From: Beroe forskalii
Taxonomy: Eukaryota; Ctenophora; Nuda; Beroida; Beroidae
Direction of reading: 5' to 3'
Length of the DNA stretch: 64,000 bases
Assembly: GCA_011033025.1 (NCBI GenBank)
Contig: WFMF01000260.1
Span: 124,001 to 188,000 of the forward strand
The notes below the pieces were generated by a model that searched no databases, had not been told where the DNA came from, and saw only the letters and a list, made by a program, of their open reading frames with translations. Below, one piece after another: positions 40,601-55,600 of the stretch. The translations under genes were made by a program, and so were the position numbers. The first letter of the stretch is position 1. Each line of letters begins with the position of its first letter.

Positions 40601-43600
40601 ACTGTCACGTGATTATTTAGCAATGTGCAGAATCAGAATAGGGTGGGTATTCGCATGGTTTCTTGAATCATATGGTCTTGTAGAACTATATGCAGTATGC
40701 GCTCGGCATAAGAAATTACCTCAGTCTCACGGTATCTGCTGCGAATGAATGTTGAGGATAAATAATGAATGGAATTGAGAATGAATTGTTTCTGAGCTGT
40801 GAACGAATTGGGGAATGTTGAGAATGAAAAATGAATGGAATTGAGAATAAATGGAACGTAGAATGAATGGAATGCAGAATGAATGGAATGAAGAATAAAT
40901 GGAATAGAGAATGATTGAATGAACGGAATGGAGAATGAATAGGATGGAGAATGAATGGAATATGTCATGAATGAAATAGAGAATTAATAGAATGGAGAAT
41001 GAACGTTAAGGAGCATGAACGGAATGGAGATTGGAGCATGACGGAACGGAGAGTTGATAGAATTCAAAATGGATGGGCGTGCAGGACTCCACGTTAATGG
41101 ACAGACCAACAAACAGAAAACACACGCTACAAAAGTACATAACACAATATGCAAAAGACTGCTCAGAGTACAAAAGCTGCGCTGCTACTGTCAATAGTGA
41201 TCAATGATCTGATTGATATATACGGAATCTCTTCCGCACCGCTGTGTGTGAGTCTCTACTTCCCCACACTTACCACTCTCTTGATGTGTCTCTAAGCCTC
41301 ACAAATCACATACCTTCTGGTAATAATGTTGCGATATACACGCCTCTTGTTGTAATCCACCGCATTACATATCACCAGGATGAGGAGGATGGGTCAATGA
41401 TGAGCGAGCAGCTACAATAGAATTGCATAACATATTCCACTCAAAAAGTATGCGTTTAAGTATAACAAGCTGCATTACAATGATATATGTACGGCTTAGG
41501 TTTCAGGACATTCCAAGTAAGGCACCACTGGGTTTCAGGAAGTCTCAATACTCGTAACTCGCAGTCTTGAGTCGACAACATATGCAGAATTGAGGTTCGC
41601 CGAATTTCTCAGGAATTCATGCTACAGACACCAGCAATCTATAGTTAGACAGGAACGAACAAGCAGTTACACAAGTTCATGGGGTGTTTCATGTGTTCGG
41701 AAGAAATGGTTAAAACACAGCAAAAAGACCTGCAGATGATTCTGAGTCCATATGCTGAGCTCACAACAAGCTGAGAACCTGCTACAATTCCAATTTCACA
41801 GCCCGAAAACAAGAGAACTTCCGTTCAAGAACCCTTTTCCAGGCAAATGACTTGTTGTGTTTCCAGGGCGTTACCAAATAACGTCCGGTCATAACAATTG
41901 GTAACAAGACATACTCGTGGCGACAAAGCCCGATAGTGATTAGGGTTAAGTAGGCTCAACTAGTGACAAGACGAAGCATTAGTGAATTGACTAGCGACAA
42001 AGAGAGAGAGTTGGGTTGAGCACCGACAAAACACCAAGCAGTACGAGCCTCAACACAGCAGTAGGTAGTGAGGCAGCTACCTGCAGGTCATGCTCACCAA
42101 ATAGGCGGGCAGAATGCCAGGTTAACCAGGCGTTTGAAGCGCCTACTTCTCAAGCAAAACTTGCTAACAAGTATACTACACTAAGGAGCAGTCGGGTAGC
42201 CTGGGTACTTATGATGTATCCCTAAACAATGCGGAAAATGTCACACTTATAGTAGGCTGGTGAGGTGACGTCACATCAGCTGCAACCGGACAATGACACT
42301 TTTAAACAACCTGACTCACGAACTGGAATATTTTATTATCTCAGATATATAAAACATGCGTCCTGAGAAACAGGTAGCATATCCTGTTTAAAATTGGCAT
42401 TTTATTGAATATTGGCTGGTATAATATCACGGAATATCTTTTAAATCTTCTAAACGGGAATTAGCCCCCATGTGAAGTTATTCCAGAAATGCTGTACCCA
42501 ATTAATACGAGGGTAAACATATGAATACAAACAAAATTTTGCTATTGGTCGCCAGGCGAAAGTGCCAAAGTGGCTTCACAATGGTATGTTCAAACTTCGA
42601 AGACAATCTATGTTGAAGGAGTAAACTAATAAGCATTTCGCTCATTCCCCGACACATGCCTCAAATCCTCGACAACAGAAAACACAATTCGAGGGAATGG
42701 TTAAGCCTGCTTGGTGCACAACAGAATGTTTGAAACCAAGTTTCTCAGAATTGAGGGGCGACAACACCCTTGCGACAATAAACGTCAATGATCGTCACAC
42801 TTTTAACAGGTTCAACAAAAAACCGTGCCGCGTCTTTTTAGCAGCTTTCCACGTGACGCCAAAAAACAGGGTCAATCCATGAAAAGTATCATTGTTATAT
42901 TCACGCCAAATTATATCCCGTGCTAAAACTCTAACATATGAACAAAGGAGCGGTGCTTTATGCCCTCTTATGCGCATCCCTCAGCATAACAAAAGATCTC
43001 TAATGGAACTGACGTGCTTCAACCAAACAAAATATATGAGGCAATGTTGGATCCTTTTTTGGGGAGAGAAAACCGAGCGATGCGTGACCATTTCAACTGA
43101 AATAGTTAGGAAGAGGGGAAAAGAAACATTTTAAAGAACTAAAAATTTGGTAAGGAGGTGAACTAGGAACCCATTTTCAATGCCCAGTTCATCCGGAAAT
43201 GTAACGAAGAAAACAATTAGTCAAGCTGATCTGGTAATTGGAAATAAAGGACACAGCATACAGACTGAAGCCGGTAGAAATGAGAAAATACTCAGACTGC
43301 ATCATAATTCATTTCAAGAATTCGGCGAAACTCTGATTGAAGCGATGAATAAAGTACGTTTAAATAGCAGACTAGTAGCTCAAAAGCTCACTGCCAATGT
43401 TGTGATACTACCATTAAAATCAGCCAGGGAGATCTAGAGTGTTCAAACGTTTTAAATTCCAGATAGGAAAAGTGAAGAAACAAGGTACAAGGTACATCAT
43501 CACAGTATCACACGTTTATTAGCAGCTCCAGTCTTCTGGGTGGGTGGCGATAATTTGCGATTATTCGCCAAAAGGTTCTCTGAGAGTTCTTACGTGTTTT

Positions 43601-46600
43601 GAGAGGTGATCAGAGACAGCGGCAGCGCGCAATGCGCATTTCGATCGCCTATTTATTGTGAGCGCATATTAACTGGAACAGTATTGGAACAGTATTGGAA
43701 CAGTATTGGATATTGTTCACAAATACCCCTCCCCACAAAGTTGGTACGTGTTCAGTTATAGCTGCAAGAGCGGGCAAGAGCAAGCACGACTACAAAACTT
43801 ACATCAACTCCAAGTGATGAAGTGGAGGTTAATTGCATCTCAACCCCTCGAACCATTCTTCATCTGACCCACGAATAAATAAAGCTAACTAAGTAATTAG
43901 CAACTTGAGTAATGTAAAATTAAAAGATGTTGCGTTTGAGCTGATGAAAAGAGTAAGCACGACAGAAAGGCACTGTCAGTGCCAGGGTGGCGAGTAACAT
44001 GAGAATTAAATATTTCAAATTATCATAATATAACGCACAATTAGCCGCACTTATCGTTATTATCATGCTTTGTTATATTCGTGACGTGGTTCAGGGAAAC
44101 ATTAAAGTATAAAAAAGTATGATTCAAAAGTGGAATAATTTAATTTGCACTGGGCAACAGATAACAGACGGCTAAATTGGAAATACAAATAGGAACGCTT
44201 AGGTCATGATTTCATTAGCATACGAACTTGAATTAAATTAAGATTCTTGGGATGATTTTAACCACGTAATTTAAAAATAATGAGGGCCCATGCTCTGTGA
44301 CAGTGGCGACTAAAATGCATTAAATTCTCATAATTCTATAATTCATTATTTCCTGCATTAAATTCCCAAATTAAGACGAGATTTGTCACGAGTTGTGAAT
44401 TACCTGTCCGCCTTTAAACCAGAATACCAAAAATGAAGTCCAAAATAAACGATTGTTCAAATTTCTATAATATGACTTTATGAAAGTCACCCAGGTAGAA
44501 ATGAGCAAAATTACATACCTACGTCTCTTGATTATAAACATTCACATAGTTAAAGTCTCAATACTCAACTTTTGCTAATCCACAGAACAGAGTACCGACC
44601 TACTTCTAAAAATTACTATTTCTCCTCCTCTTGGCATGTTCCCAAACATACGTACAAAGCACTGAAGCAGGAAAGTACACATAAACGTTTCCCACACTTC
44701 CCAAAAAGATGAACAATAACAATTTGAGTATTCAAATTTTCTAAAATATTTCTAGAATGTCGGATTACCTGAGGAGAGATTGTTTGTTTGCCTCAACCAC
44801 CTATCAATACACAAACGGATTACACTACTTACAAATTATCAAACTGCAAATCAAATTATCGACCACTGGAATGTGATAATATGAATGCGGGGCATTATAA
44901 ATAACCGGTTTGGTTTCGTCCCCCATCACTCTCTTTCTCATTCTCTTTCTCACTCTCTTTCTCACTCTCTTTCCCACTCTCTTTCTCACTTAATTTCACT
45001 GAAAAAAGACAAGAAACTTGAATAATGAATGCACACATGTCTCATGAGTTCATGACATATTGGTAAATTTGATTCCTTATCAGCGGTCATGTTGTTGAAT
45101 AAAAAGACTCTTTTATTAGTTTATTGAATTACCATTTTTGTAGATAAATGAGGTTGTTAAGATATGGCTAATTCGATTTTATGAGTACGTGCAAAATTAA
45201 CGCCATTCATTTAAAGCTGAATTGACAAAGGCTGGTGCTGCAGGTAGGCCTACAGGCCTGTGAATTTCGCTCACACCCAGCGATTAGAATTCTTCTAGAG
45301 GATTCTTCTATTCTTTGAGATCTACATTCTAAAAATACACAGGAAGTTAAAAATAAACTGTGTTAAAACTTTTAAAACTATGGGAATGTTACGATGATTT
45401 TTCTAGAATCTTGAACAAAACTAAAGATCTCTGCTACGACTTACAATTCACGTCAAATGGGTTCGCAAATAACTGATCGAGATCAGATTACCTCAAAAAC
45501 CGATAAAAATCCATTGAAAGACTAATAATTCCATTCACTTCAATACGGAATATAGAAGAGTCCTTTCGTCATCAAAAGGCTTATGAGATTGAGTCATTGG
45601 GTGGACCCTCTTTAGGATTAAAATCAAATTAACTTCAAATTTTAAGCACCAAAATAATTTTAAAATCCATGGCCTCATAGCACTTTGCCAGAACAGGTTT
45701 TTGCAGCTGACAATGTGTTATCATGCACATGTACCACCTAGGTACCAGTCACCAGATGGAAGGAAACTTAATGAGCCTGGAAACAGACGAAGGACAGTAA
45801 TATCGTTTGTAGGTCTTCCCTTTTGAAACTTCCTCACTCACATGATTCTCCTCGAGACAATTTTAATTTTAGCGTAGCAAAGCATTACAAAGATAAGACT
45901 ATCAGGCGTATATATTATATCCACTTATAATTATCATAATAATGATAATAATGCACTTCGTTAATTGCTTCACGGCGTTATATGATATCAGAAAGTACAC
46001 GACGTAGGGTTTCAAACTGGAACGATGTTAATATTTAATTACGAACTTTAATAAAAGCATGCGCCCTAAAATATTGAACTCTTAAATACCACTTACCAGA
46101 AAGCAACATATTGTGTTGTGAAGGATACCGCGCTTGCAACATATAAAAAGCGCAGGAATTGATATAAGCCCAGGCAAGTCACTAGCCAGGAATCACAGAA
46201 AATTAAGCAGCAGTTGCTGAGAAGTAGTGCTATAGCCGGCCAGATTCCAGACTGTGTGCCGTTCGAGCCACAAACGCGGGAGACTCCGAGGGAAGTTACA
46301 GTGCCTACTCGGTTAACATATTTAACCTAGGCTCGGTAGTGAAATGATATTACATTTGAAGATTCGAATGTCTCCCCCACATAATGTAATACCGATCAAA
46401 GGCTGGTGAATTGGAGCAAATATATGCCCGTATTTGGTGGCGTGGTCGAGAAAGAACTCAAAATTTCCTAAATATCAAATTATGCGTTTATTCATGACAG
46501 TTTCAGTTGATTATAATGGAGTGGTGGCACTAAACAGACACTCCATTTGACAATAAGGCCTAAGCAGTCGTCGGGACAGCTTGTCACCCACAAGATGTCG

Positions 46601-49600
46601 CCCACAAAGCCTCAAAGTCAAATTGTCACAACCAGCAATCACCAAGATGATCAGGGCATAAGAAGATGATAATAATAGTGTCACAGACGTACTTGAGTAG
46701 TTTTTACAAAGTGAACGATCATTGACACTATGTTGAATGTTCTGATATTCCAGAACGACCAAACTTTTCCAGACCATTTGCATTATTGGCGCCGAGCCAA
46801 GTTGCTCTTTGATTTATTTCGTGAAGGAATTTCGATGGATCAATTCCGAATGGATAATGAAGCTTTATAATTTCAAATGTCACCTCGAGACCATGTTAAC
46901 ACCACCGAATAACTCAGCAAAATCTGAAGAACCTCATTAACTCGTTCAAAGTCCTCAATCTCACACATTTTTCTGACCACAAACCGTGCATATGTAAGCT
47001 TAATGTCCAAAGCAACTTTCTTTCCTCAGAAATGTTAATGAAAGGTCTTGAAGATGCTCCACATAGGTACAAATGGAATTCAGAAAATGACCAAATGCTT
47101 CACAGCTTCTCTGAACAACAGTGCAAGCAATCAGTAGTTGGCAGGATAGCAGAGCTAACTGAAAGCCCTTGCATCAAAGACCCAACCACCACAGTGTTAA
47201 TAATCATACTCGAGCAAAGGGTAAAACCCTGGTTTGATTCCGACTGCATTCAGGCTAAACAGGAGCTAAGACGCCTCGCTAGAGTATATGGGGCATCACC
47301 TACTAACGAAGAAACTAGAAATTGCTACTACAAATGCAGAAAGGGTATCGAACTCTTGTGAAAGGAAAAAAGAGAGCTTCATCCTAGAACTTAGTGCAGA
47401 AATTGAGGCAAACGATGGCATAAACTGGAACAAGTTCAAGAAACTGGAGCACAGCTAAAGAAAGCAAACTCGATGCTTTTGACTTCATTGGATTTTGTAG
47501 TTTCTTCAAAAAATTGTACAGCAATAAATCCTTCCAGTTCCAAGATAGAGCATCTGAACAACGACAGACCGATTAAAAACATTAAAGAAGATCTTGCAGA
47601 GATTCTTGACTCTGATATTACGATGCAGGAGCTTAATGATCTTATTACTAGCAGCAAACCCGGCAAAGCAGTGGCTGAGGATCTCATCCCAAACGAATTC
47701 CTCAAAGCCTCTTGCCATAGCATGCGACAGCTTTTGTTGTTCTTGTTCAACAGTGCCTTCAGCTGGGGGGTTTATCCTTGGTCAACATCTAAAGTAACCC
47801 ATTGCATAAAAAAGGGGACATATACGACCCTAATAATTACAGGGCTATTGCCGTAGCAAGTAACCTAGGCAAACTGTTCTCAGGAATACTGCTGCAGAGA
47901 CTCTTGGCCTTCAGACGTGAATCCTGCCCAGACACACCCAATCAGCTCGGTTTCTGTAAAATGCTGACATCCGATCACATACTTGTCTTAACTACCATCA
48001 TTAACAAGTATGTCAAAAAACACAAAGGGACGACTCTACATGCTTCGTTGACTATGCCAAAGCTTTCGATTCAGTGTGTCGAGAGGCCCTACTAGTTAAC
48101 GATCATTGACATATGTTGAATGTTCCTTGATATTCCAGAACGACCAAACTTTTCCAGACCATTATTATGCCGAGCCAAGATGCCTTTTGATTCATTTCTA
48201 AGAATTTACGGATCAATTCCGAATGGATAATGAAGCTTTATAATTTCAAATGTCACCTCGAGACCATGTTAACACCACCGAATAACTCATAGAGTACCGG
48301 AAACAGATCAATGTCCACGTGACCCCTCTTTGAAGTCCAAGAAGTGCCATCTAGTCACTGAGAAACGTGCTTTGTGTCAAAAGCCAAAATTCCACAACTT
48401 TCATTGGAAATTATATTATAATATGTTCATATATTTTACAACAACATCATCACAGAGTGCAGCTGTAGGTACAGTTTGTAATGTTGTTCAGGTTCACCCC
48501 TTTCATTTCCCGTAGAATACCGAATATTATGACGAAGATGCTAAAAAGCAGTACGCACGAGACCCTAAGATTGTCAATATAAAGGCAGGAGCAGGAGCGA
48601 ATCTTAAAAGTAAGCTGTTCCGAACACATTACAGGTCTAAAAGCAGCTTATCAATAAAGAAAAAAAAACTATTCATATAGCGAAGAAAAAAAGGTGTTAT
48701 ATAATCTCTCAATAGAAATGGGCTTGCATTAGCAAGAGAGAAAGTGACAAAAAAGAGAGCGAGACGTTGAGAGTACGAGGGAGCTAGGGAGAGAGATAGA
48801 GAAAGAGAGATGACAGAGGCTCGTCCTTAAAAAGTCTTGTCTTTATCCCTAATAAAGGTGAGCGATAATAATAAATTATATGAGAGAGAGGGAGGTAGGA
48901 TCGCAGACTAGAAATATTTGCTGAGCGTTTTAGCAGGGGGAGGAAATTGTTGACGGCAAGTTATTAAATGGTGCAATTTAAGTGCTTTAGTGGTTTGTGG
49001 TGTTTATATTTAATACAGAGGGACAGTTAACGTGATAGGTTCCCAGGTTAATAAAACACTGAAAGATTGCATGAACACAGAACGAATGGACACAATTAAA
49101 TTACCTTCTTCTGAATGACAGGGAAAACACGATCATAGTGTTTTAACTGCAGTAACCGTGTTGCTGCATAACTATCTTAAAATGATGAGAGCTCTTAAAA
49201 AGAATTCACAAGTTAGAGCTCTCATTGAGCTCACATAGAATTCATGAGGCTCAGCAACGAACCCACAAATAAATTCCTGGATGTTGAATTGCTGTGTCAA
49301 AGGTTCGCATTATCACACAATTCGTATAACAGAGAACCCTCCCGGTACGAATGCTCCTGATTGCCGCCAAAAGCTTAGCATAAGCTAGATTTGTAAGGGC
49401 CGGTATTTAATATGAGTGCCTACAAATGGCACAGATAATCGCTTGACTAAGGGTCCAAAGATCCCTGGTATTTTCACACAATACGAGAATTGTGGCGTTA
49501 GGAGAGGGTTCAAAGAGGAAGAATTAGAGATTTGGTGGCTATAAGAAGCAAGGAAACAACTGAACTCCTGAGCTAGAAATTAAGTATCACTCTAAAGATA

Positions 49601-52600
49601 AAGAATGGGTGGTTGAAATAGCCTGCTTTGACCCAGAGATATTACTGTACCGTGGACAGGAGACAGGAATGGAAGATAGCTGGAATGGGGCTGATATTCG
49701 GGGACGATATGACGAAGGCATGTATATTCTTTAGCTGTATTAGGGGACAGAACGCCGCGTTGCCAGGGACTCCCCATTCTCCATTACTACAATGGCTCTC
49801 AGCCTCGCATTGTGTGTCGGAGCAGCGACTTATTAACATTCATGTAATCAGGTGACGGACCCGTGGAGGTAGAATTACTGGGCAACGAACTGGGTCCGCG
49901 TATTGTGCGGGCATTTGCCGGATTAATCAGTCTAAACAATAATCTAGTATCATGCCATAAGCATCAACCCATGCCCCATTCAAGTCTTAACAGCTGGTCT
50001 CTACTCTCTGATCTGTCAAGATAGGAATCCTGAGGGATCTTTTTGTAGTACTACGAGAAAATGTGTAGAGTTGTAATTGTGCAAAAAAATTGAAAATATT
50101 TCTAACATTCATGAAATATATTTCTGGTACTCACAATTATTGAATTTGTTCGCTCTCAGCAGCTGGTATCACAATAGATCACAATGCCTTTTGATGGATG
50201 ATCACAAATAAAGGTGTCATACTACTAATATAATGGGAAGAACAAAAATATAATTATCACATTGTCCAGAAGGGCTATTGTCACATATGCGATGGATGGA
50301 ATTGACGAGGAATAAACTAGGTACGTAAGTTCTAAATACCTTGTGACATATTATTGTCATAATATACTGTACACATCATCTTATTGAGGATGCACGCCCA
50401 ATCAACGTACGCAGTTCAGCACTTTAAAACATGATACTTACGTCACGCTGAATAGCCTGCTTTAGAGCCCTGCTAAACCCCCCACGTGACACATTTAATG
50501 GTAATATATAACAAGTAGGACAGCTGTTGCTGGACAATACACATTAGCAGCAGCAGCTGCTGGGAAAAGGCAGTAGGAGCTGGTGATGTAATGCGATGGT
50601 AATTTGTGTGTGCCCAACTGATGTCACAATGGTAGAGAGCTCGAGTTGCGAGATTCTCAAGAGGTCACATGACTTACTACGACAATATTCGTTTAAAATG
50701 ATACTTAAAATATATAAATGCTTAAATGACATGAAAGAATGAACTGTTAGCTATTATCTTGTATCTCAATTCTCAAGACAGCTATGAACAAGAAAATGCT
50801 GACAATTATTCGAGTATATCACTTAAGCACTTACCAAGTAACAAAATAATGCTATAGGATGTCGAATAAACTAATAAACTAAAGTTGTAACGCCCATCTG
50901 TTGTCTCACGACAGATGGGAAATAAATCATGAATTGGCAATTGAAAATTACTGAATGAAAACTACAGATGAGCATTTGAATATTTAACAAAATTCCAATT
51001 CCGTGGACCAATAGTGGCCTAGGCCATACAACAGATCTGATAGTGAAGAAAACCTTATAACTTCACAGATCAGACTATACTTCATGACACGATGAAAACC
51101 CTTGCAACCCCTCTCCCATCCCTGTAGATCCCACACTCCACTGAAAACCCTTGCTAACCCCCTCCCTATCCCTCTAGTAAGATCCCACACTCCTCTAAAA
51201 ACCCTTGTTAACCCCCTCCCCATCCCTCTATAGATCCCACACTCCACTAAAACCCTTACATCATCCCCTAGATCCCCCCTATCCCTTCTCATCCCATCCC
51301 TCTAGATCCCACACTCCACTAAAAACCCTTGCTATCATCCCATCCCTCTATAGGTCCCACAATCCACTAAAAACCCTTGCTATCATCCCATCCGACGGCA
51401 CACAGATAAAGCATAAAGCCAGGCAGTAGTAATGGTCGTGGCAAGGACACGACAGCGACGAGGAAGACGAAGAAGAAAGAGATTAACTCTCAGTACACAA
51501 AGTTTATAATATATATTATATTCTTTACCCCTCCATTATGCATGTATTACTGTGTGCAATCACCAGTCATTCCTCTACCAGCAGCGGAGAGAGATGATCA
51601 ATTAGCCAGGCACTCTCTCATAACTCCTCCTCCTCCTTCTCCAATATAACCTCTCCTAAAACCTGCAGAGTGCAGGGCTACAGCTGGGCTCCAATACTTC
51701 CACCAAGCCTCCTGGGTGCGTGTTGTAGGTCTCCACTGCTTCCTACAGAGCTCCGTGTTTTTTACCGGCCAGCAGATGGATGCTATGACCTGTGATCTGC
51801 CACTGGATTTGTGTAACTGGGGTACTCAATAATCCCTGCAGATCTGTGATCTGCCACTAGATTTGTGTAACTAGGGTACTCAATAATCCCTGCAGATCTG
51901 TGATCTGCCACTGGATTTGTGTAACTAGGGTACTCAATAATCCCTGCAGATCTGTGATCTGCCACTGGATTTGTGTAACCGGGGTACTCAATAATCCCTG
52001 AAGACCTGTGATCTGCCACTTGACTTGTGTAACCGGGGTACCGGGACATTCCAGATCGGTGATCTGCCAAAAAGCCACTGGATCTGGGATGTTTAGTGGG
52101 ATATGCTGTGCAAGGGGATTGAGAACATGATGGGAAGAGTTAATGCCTACTGGATTCATGGCCTGGGATCACTAATCTTGTTCCTGTTTAGGCCAAGGCT
52201 GTAGTCCACAGACCCTGATCCATCACAATATCAAATACGAACTAATTTCAAATCAAGGCACAAATTGTTAGAAGTGGTAGGTATGAGAGGCACGAAGATA
52301 TTTAAACCCAGGCCCTTGTAACGGAGTCTTGCATTATACGATGCTCAGAAGACAGATTGATCAAGATTATCACCCGGTGACAGCTCACCTGAACGAAATA
52401 TATTTCTATTAGCAAAATGACAGCAACGCACTTAAATAACCACTGAGCTGAGAGACAGCTAATCATGCGTTTCAATACTCTCACAGGAGCCTCAACATGT
52501 CAAACAATCACATAGATTCAAATAGATCTTCAAATAATGTGAGGTGGGCCTTTCTGGGAATATATAACCGAGCTCAAGATTGACAGGAGATCGGTTATAG

Positions 52601-55600
52601 AACTTCAAACGAGTTATAGATTAGCTTTTCGTCAGGGACAGTGAAGTTAAATCGTTTAAAAGCTGATACGAGAGAGATGTTCAGATCAGAAGCAGTTGAA
52701 ATTCACGTGATTATCGTCCTCAAAGCCCTAGGCGTGGGTGGCGGGTGCGTGCACCGAGCCACAAGTTTCAAGCCTGTGCTAATAAGATTCAATATTATAC
52801 TCCATATCAGGACACTGCTCATTTCATTTCTATCTCACTCATAGGCATTCAAGAGAGCATAATTCGAGAGAGCGAATAACCTTCAAAAACTTGCTAAAGC
52901 GGCAATTATCCAATTTAAATGCACGGATGGGGCATTTTTGGGCGAGATTGCATTGAATCAAACAGATTTTCATGGTTTTAGGCATGATTGACACACAATG
53001 AATGATATTTCGGCTTAAATAGATAAAAATTGGCATGTAAGCCCCAAAGTACTTACGATATTTAAAGGCCTGGTATTTCTGACGTAACTCAACAGCCTTG
53101 TCCTCTTGTAAAGTTATATCTATCAGTAATGAAAGAAAATCAGTTTGTTTTATCATTCAACAAAACATACCAACAAAAATTGCCACGTATGCTAGGCTTT
53201 TTAAACAGAACGTGATGAAAAAAGTAATTTCCTTAACTACCCCTACTTTTCCTGTTTTCGAAACTAGTTAGCAGTTTTCGAGCCAACTCGAAACAAACAA
53301 AATGAGGAACAAAACACATATTATATTGATAGAGGAATGAGACAACAGTATACCGAGTGAGTAGGCCCCGTACACGGAAAATGACCAGCCGCTGTCACCA
53401 GTTCACCAGTCTAAACTATGATAATGACGTCACTCCCAACGGTTTATAGTCGTGGGAGAAGTATATGCGATAATATTTATGATGATAAGGTCAATGAGTT
53501 TTGGTGAAATTTGATGGTTAGTAGCTACCGTGTTATTTCTGTTCTATTTCCTAAACGGTCAGCAGAGGAATCATGATGCGAAGGAATGTTCACACCTCAT
53601 TATCAACATTCTACTTAGAACATATTGTACAGTGATTTGTAAACGTAAAATATTCAGGTGAACGACATGAAATATTTACCATTCTTCTGATTAACTCACG
53701 CCGATGATTTCAAAGATAACATTGACAGGTAAGAAATGTGTCAGTGGGTATTCCAGGCGTTTAGAATCTGATAAAATGGAACATGAAAGTAATCGAAAGT
53801 CACATCATTGAGTAGGTGAGGCCATCCACCAGATATGAAATGTGGCGTCATACATTTTCCTACTTCCTGTAAATTGCCCGTTTTTCACCGCAATACAACA
53901 TCAAACTTTGCCATTCTGAAGATTTAGCGTCGTGGCTGGATTTATCATGATCATATTTTATGTAACGATAGCAAAGTCAAATCGAATAGAAAGAATGAGA
54001 GGGTCCGTGACGTCAAGGCCTCTACCCATTCTTTTTGTGTCGCGACCATTATCCCTATGAAAATGCAATAAAAGGCTCATCTGCAGACTTGTTGAGCACT
54101 AGTGGTACTTATTAGCATGCCGAGTGTCTCCATGCTGGGTAGAGTACATTCTGGCATGGTTCGGGTCTACTTCATGTATCACGTAGTCAGATAGTAACAG
54201 ATGGCAACAGAGAACAACACAGCAACGTTCGTATATAAGGTACTGGAAGAACATGTTGGTAACAGTCACAAAGAATGGAACAATGAAATCCACAAAAAAT
54301 AAGAATTTAGATTGGTTTGAGGTATAAATCCCGCCCACCCTCCGATACCGCCAGTCGAGCATGAAGACCCCATGGCCCATATTATGTATCCACTAACCTG
54401 TGTACATGAGTTGACGGGAGTCCAAGAGAGAGAGATAGATGCTATACCTGCAACCGTGATACTAATACCCCACAACACGTATATATAATGGACGAGCTCG
54501 GATATAAAGGAATTCTAAAAACTAAAGACACCTTATTATAGTCCTACAATAAGACCTGCTGCTGAATGGAGGGTGTCCTCTATTGAACATATATCCTCCG
54601 GGGTGAGTAGACAAGGCTCACGTGATCTGAAGATCTGTATTGTAATAAACCTTTGTAAAGAACAATAGGGGGACAGTACCTACCCCGCGCTTTTCAACCA
54701 CCACTGATCCAGAGACTGGACCGGGGCCCTCACAACCTCACATTTTTTCAGAGTGGGGGAGGAGAGTGTGGTGAGAGAGGGGATTGTGTATGTGTGTTTA
54801 TTTGAGCGCGATAAAAGTAAACGAGAGCCCTGCACGCCCGATCCGTGGGAGGGCGTTGCTAAAGTGGGTATTAGACCCTAAAGCATTGAAATATATGTAG
54901 CTGCATAAGGGCTCTTCAGCTAGACAATTTATTCTCTCACTAAACGAAAATCATTGAATTTTGTCCAATAGTGGATACTGCAGACTGTGCCTGGACATCT
55001 TGGACTTTAATTGGAACATCGAATGAAATATCACGATGAGTAGCAGGGAGAAAAGCTTCGTAAAATTAGTAACAATTCTAAGGAATAACTGAATGAATTG
55101 TGCGACAGATAACATCTATCGAGCAGGTATCAACAAGTTGAGATAAAAATCATCGAAAGCTGTTCATAATACTTTGTTTATAAGAATTTCAAAAACTGTT
55201 TACAGACAGATACAGACAGACAATTCAACTTTCACGAAATACACTTTCTGGAAACAGATCATACATCAAATGCTGAAAAAGTCAATATATACGATGATAA
55301 ATAACAATTAATTGAAATTTACGAATTGCGCGAGTGCCATGTAGTGACAGAGCCAGGGTTTCATTATCATGACCTGGCAAAGTCACCTCGCCTTGATTGG
55401 TATACCTATTGTCATTTTCGGCCATTACATCAAAAACTGACATTATCAAATAACATATTCTAAACTCTAGTAATAAATAACGTTTTCGTAAATAATATTT
55501 CAAAACTTTAATTGCAAACTCTAAAAATGTAAAATGAGTAAATATTCACTTCTAGAGAAATGTAACAATCTACTGAGAAAGATGACGTGTCTACTAACTT

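Noticed and set aside
53057-53104. Candidate small exon encoding EDKAVELRQKYQAFKYR with caag acceptor and gtaagt donor
   Set aside because: VELRQKYQA loosely resembles the GEIRVG..YQA segment missing from the RERE-like gene, but both splice phases conflict with the neighbouring exons (enters with two bases, leaves with one). Kept out as a likely coincidence.
54421-54480. Mini-exon IASISLSWTPVNSCTQ with good flanking splice sites on the minus strand
   Set aside because: Wrong entry phase for the BAH exon, no similarity to the family, and the Ser/Leu run comes from a ctctct tract.
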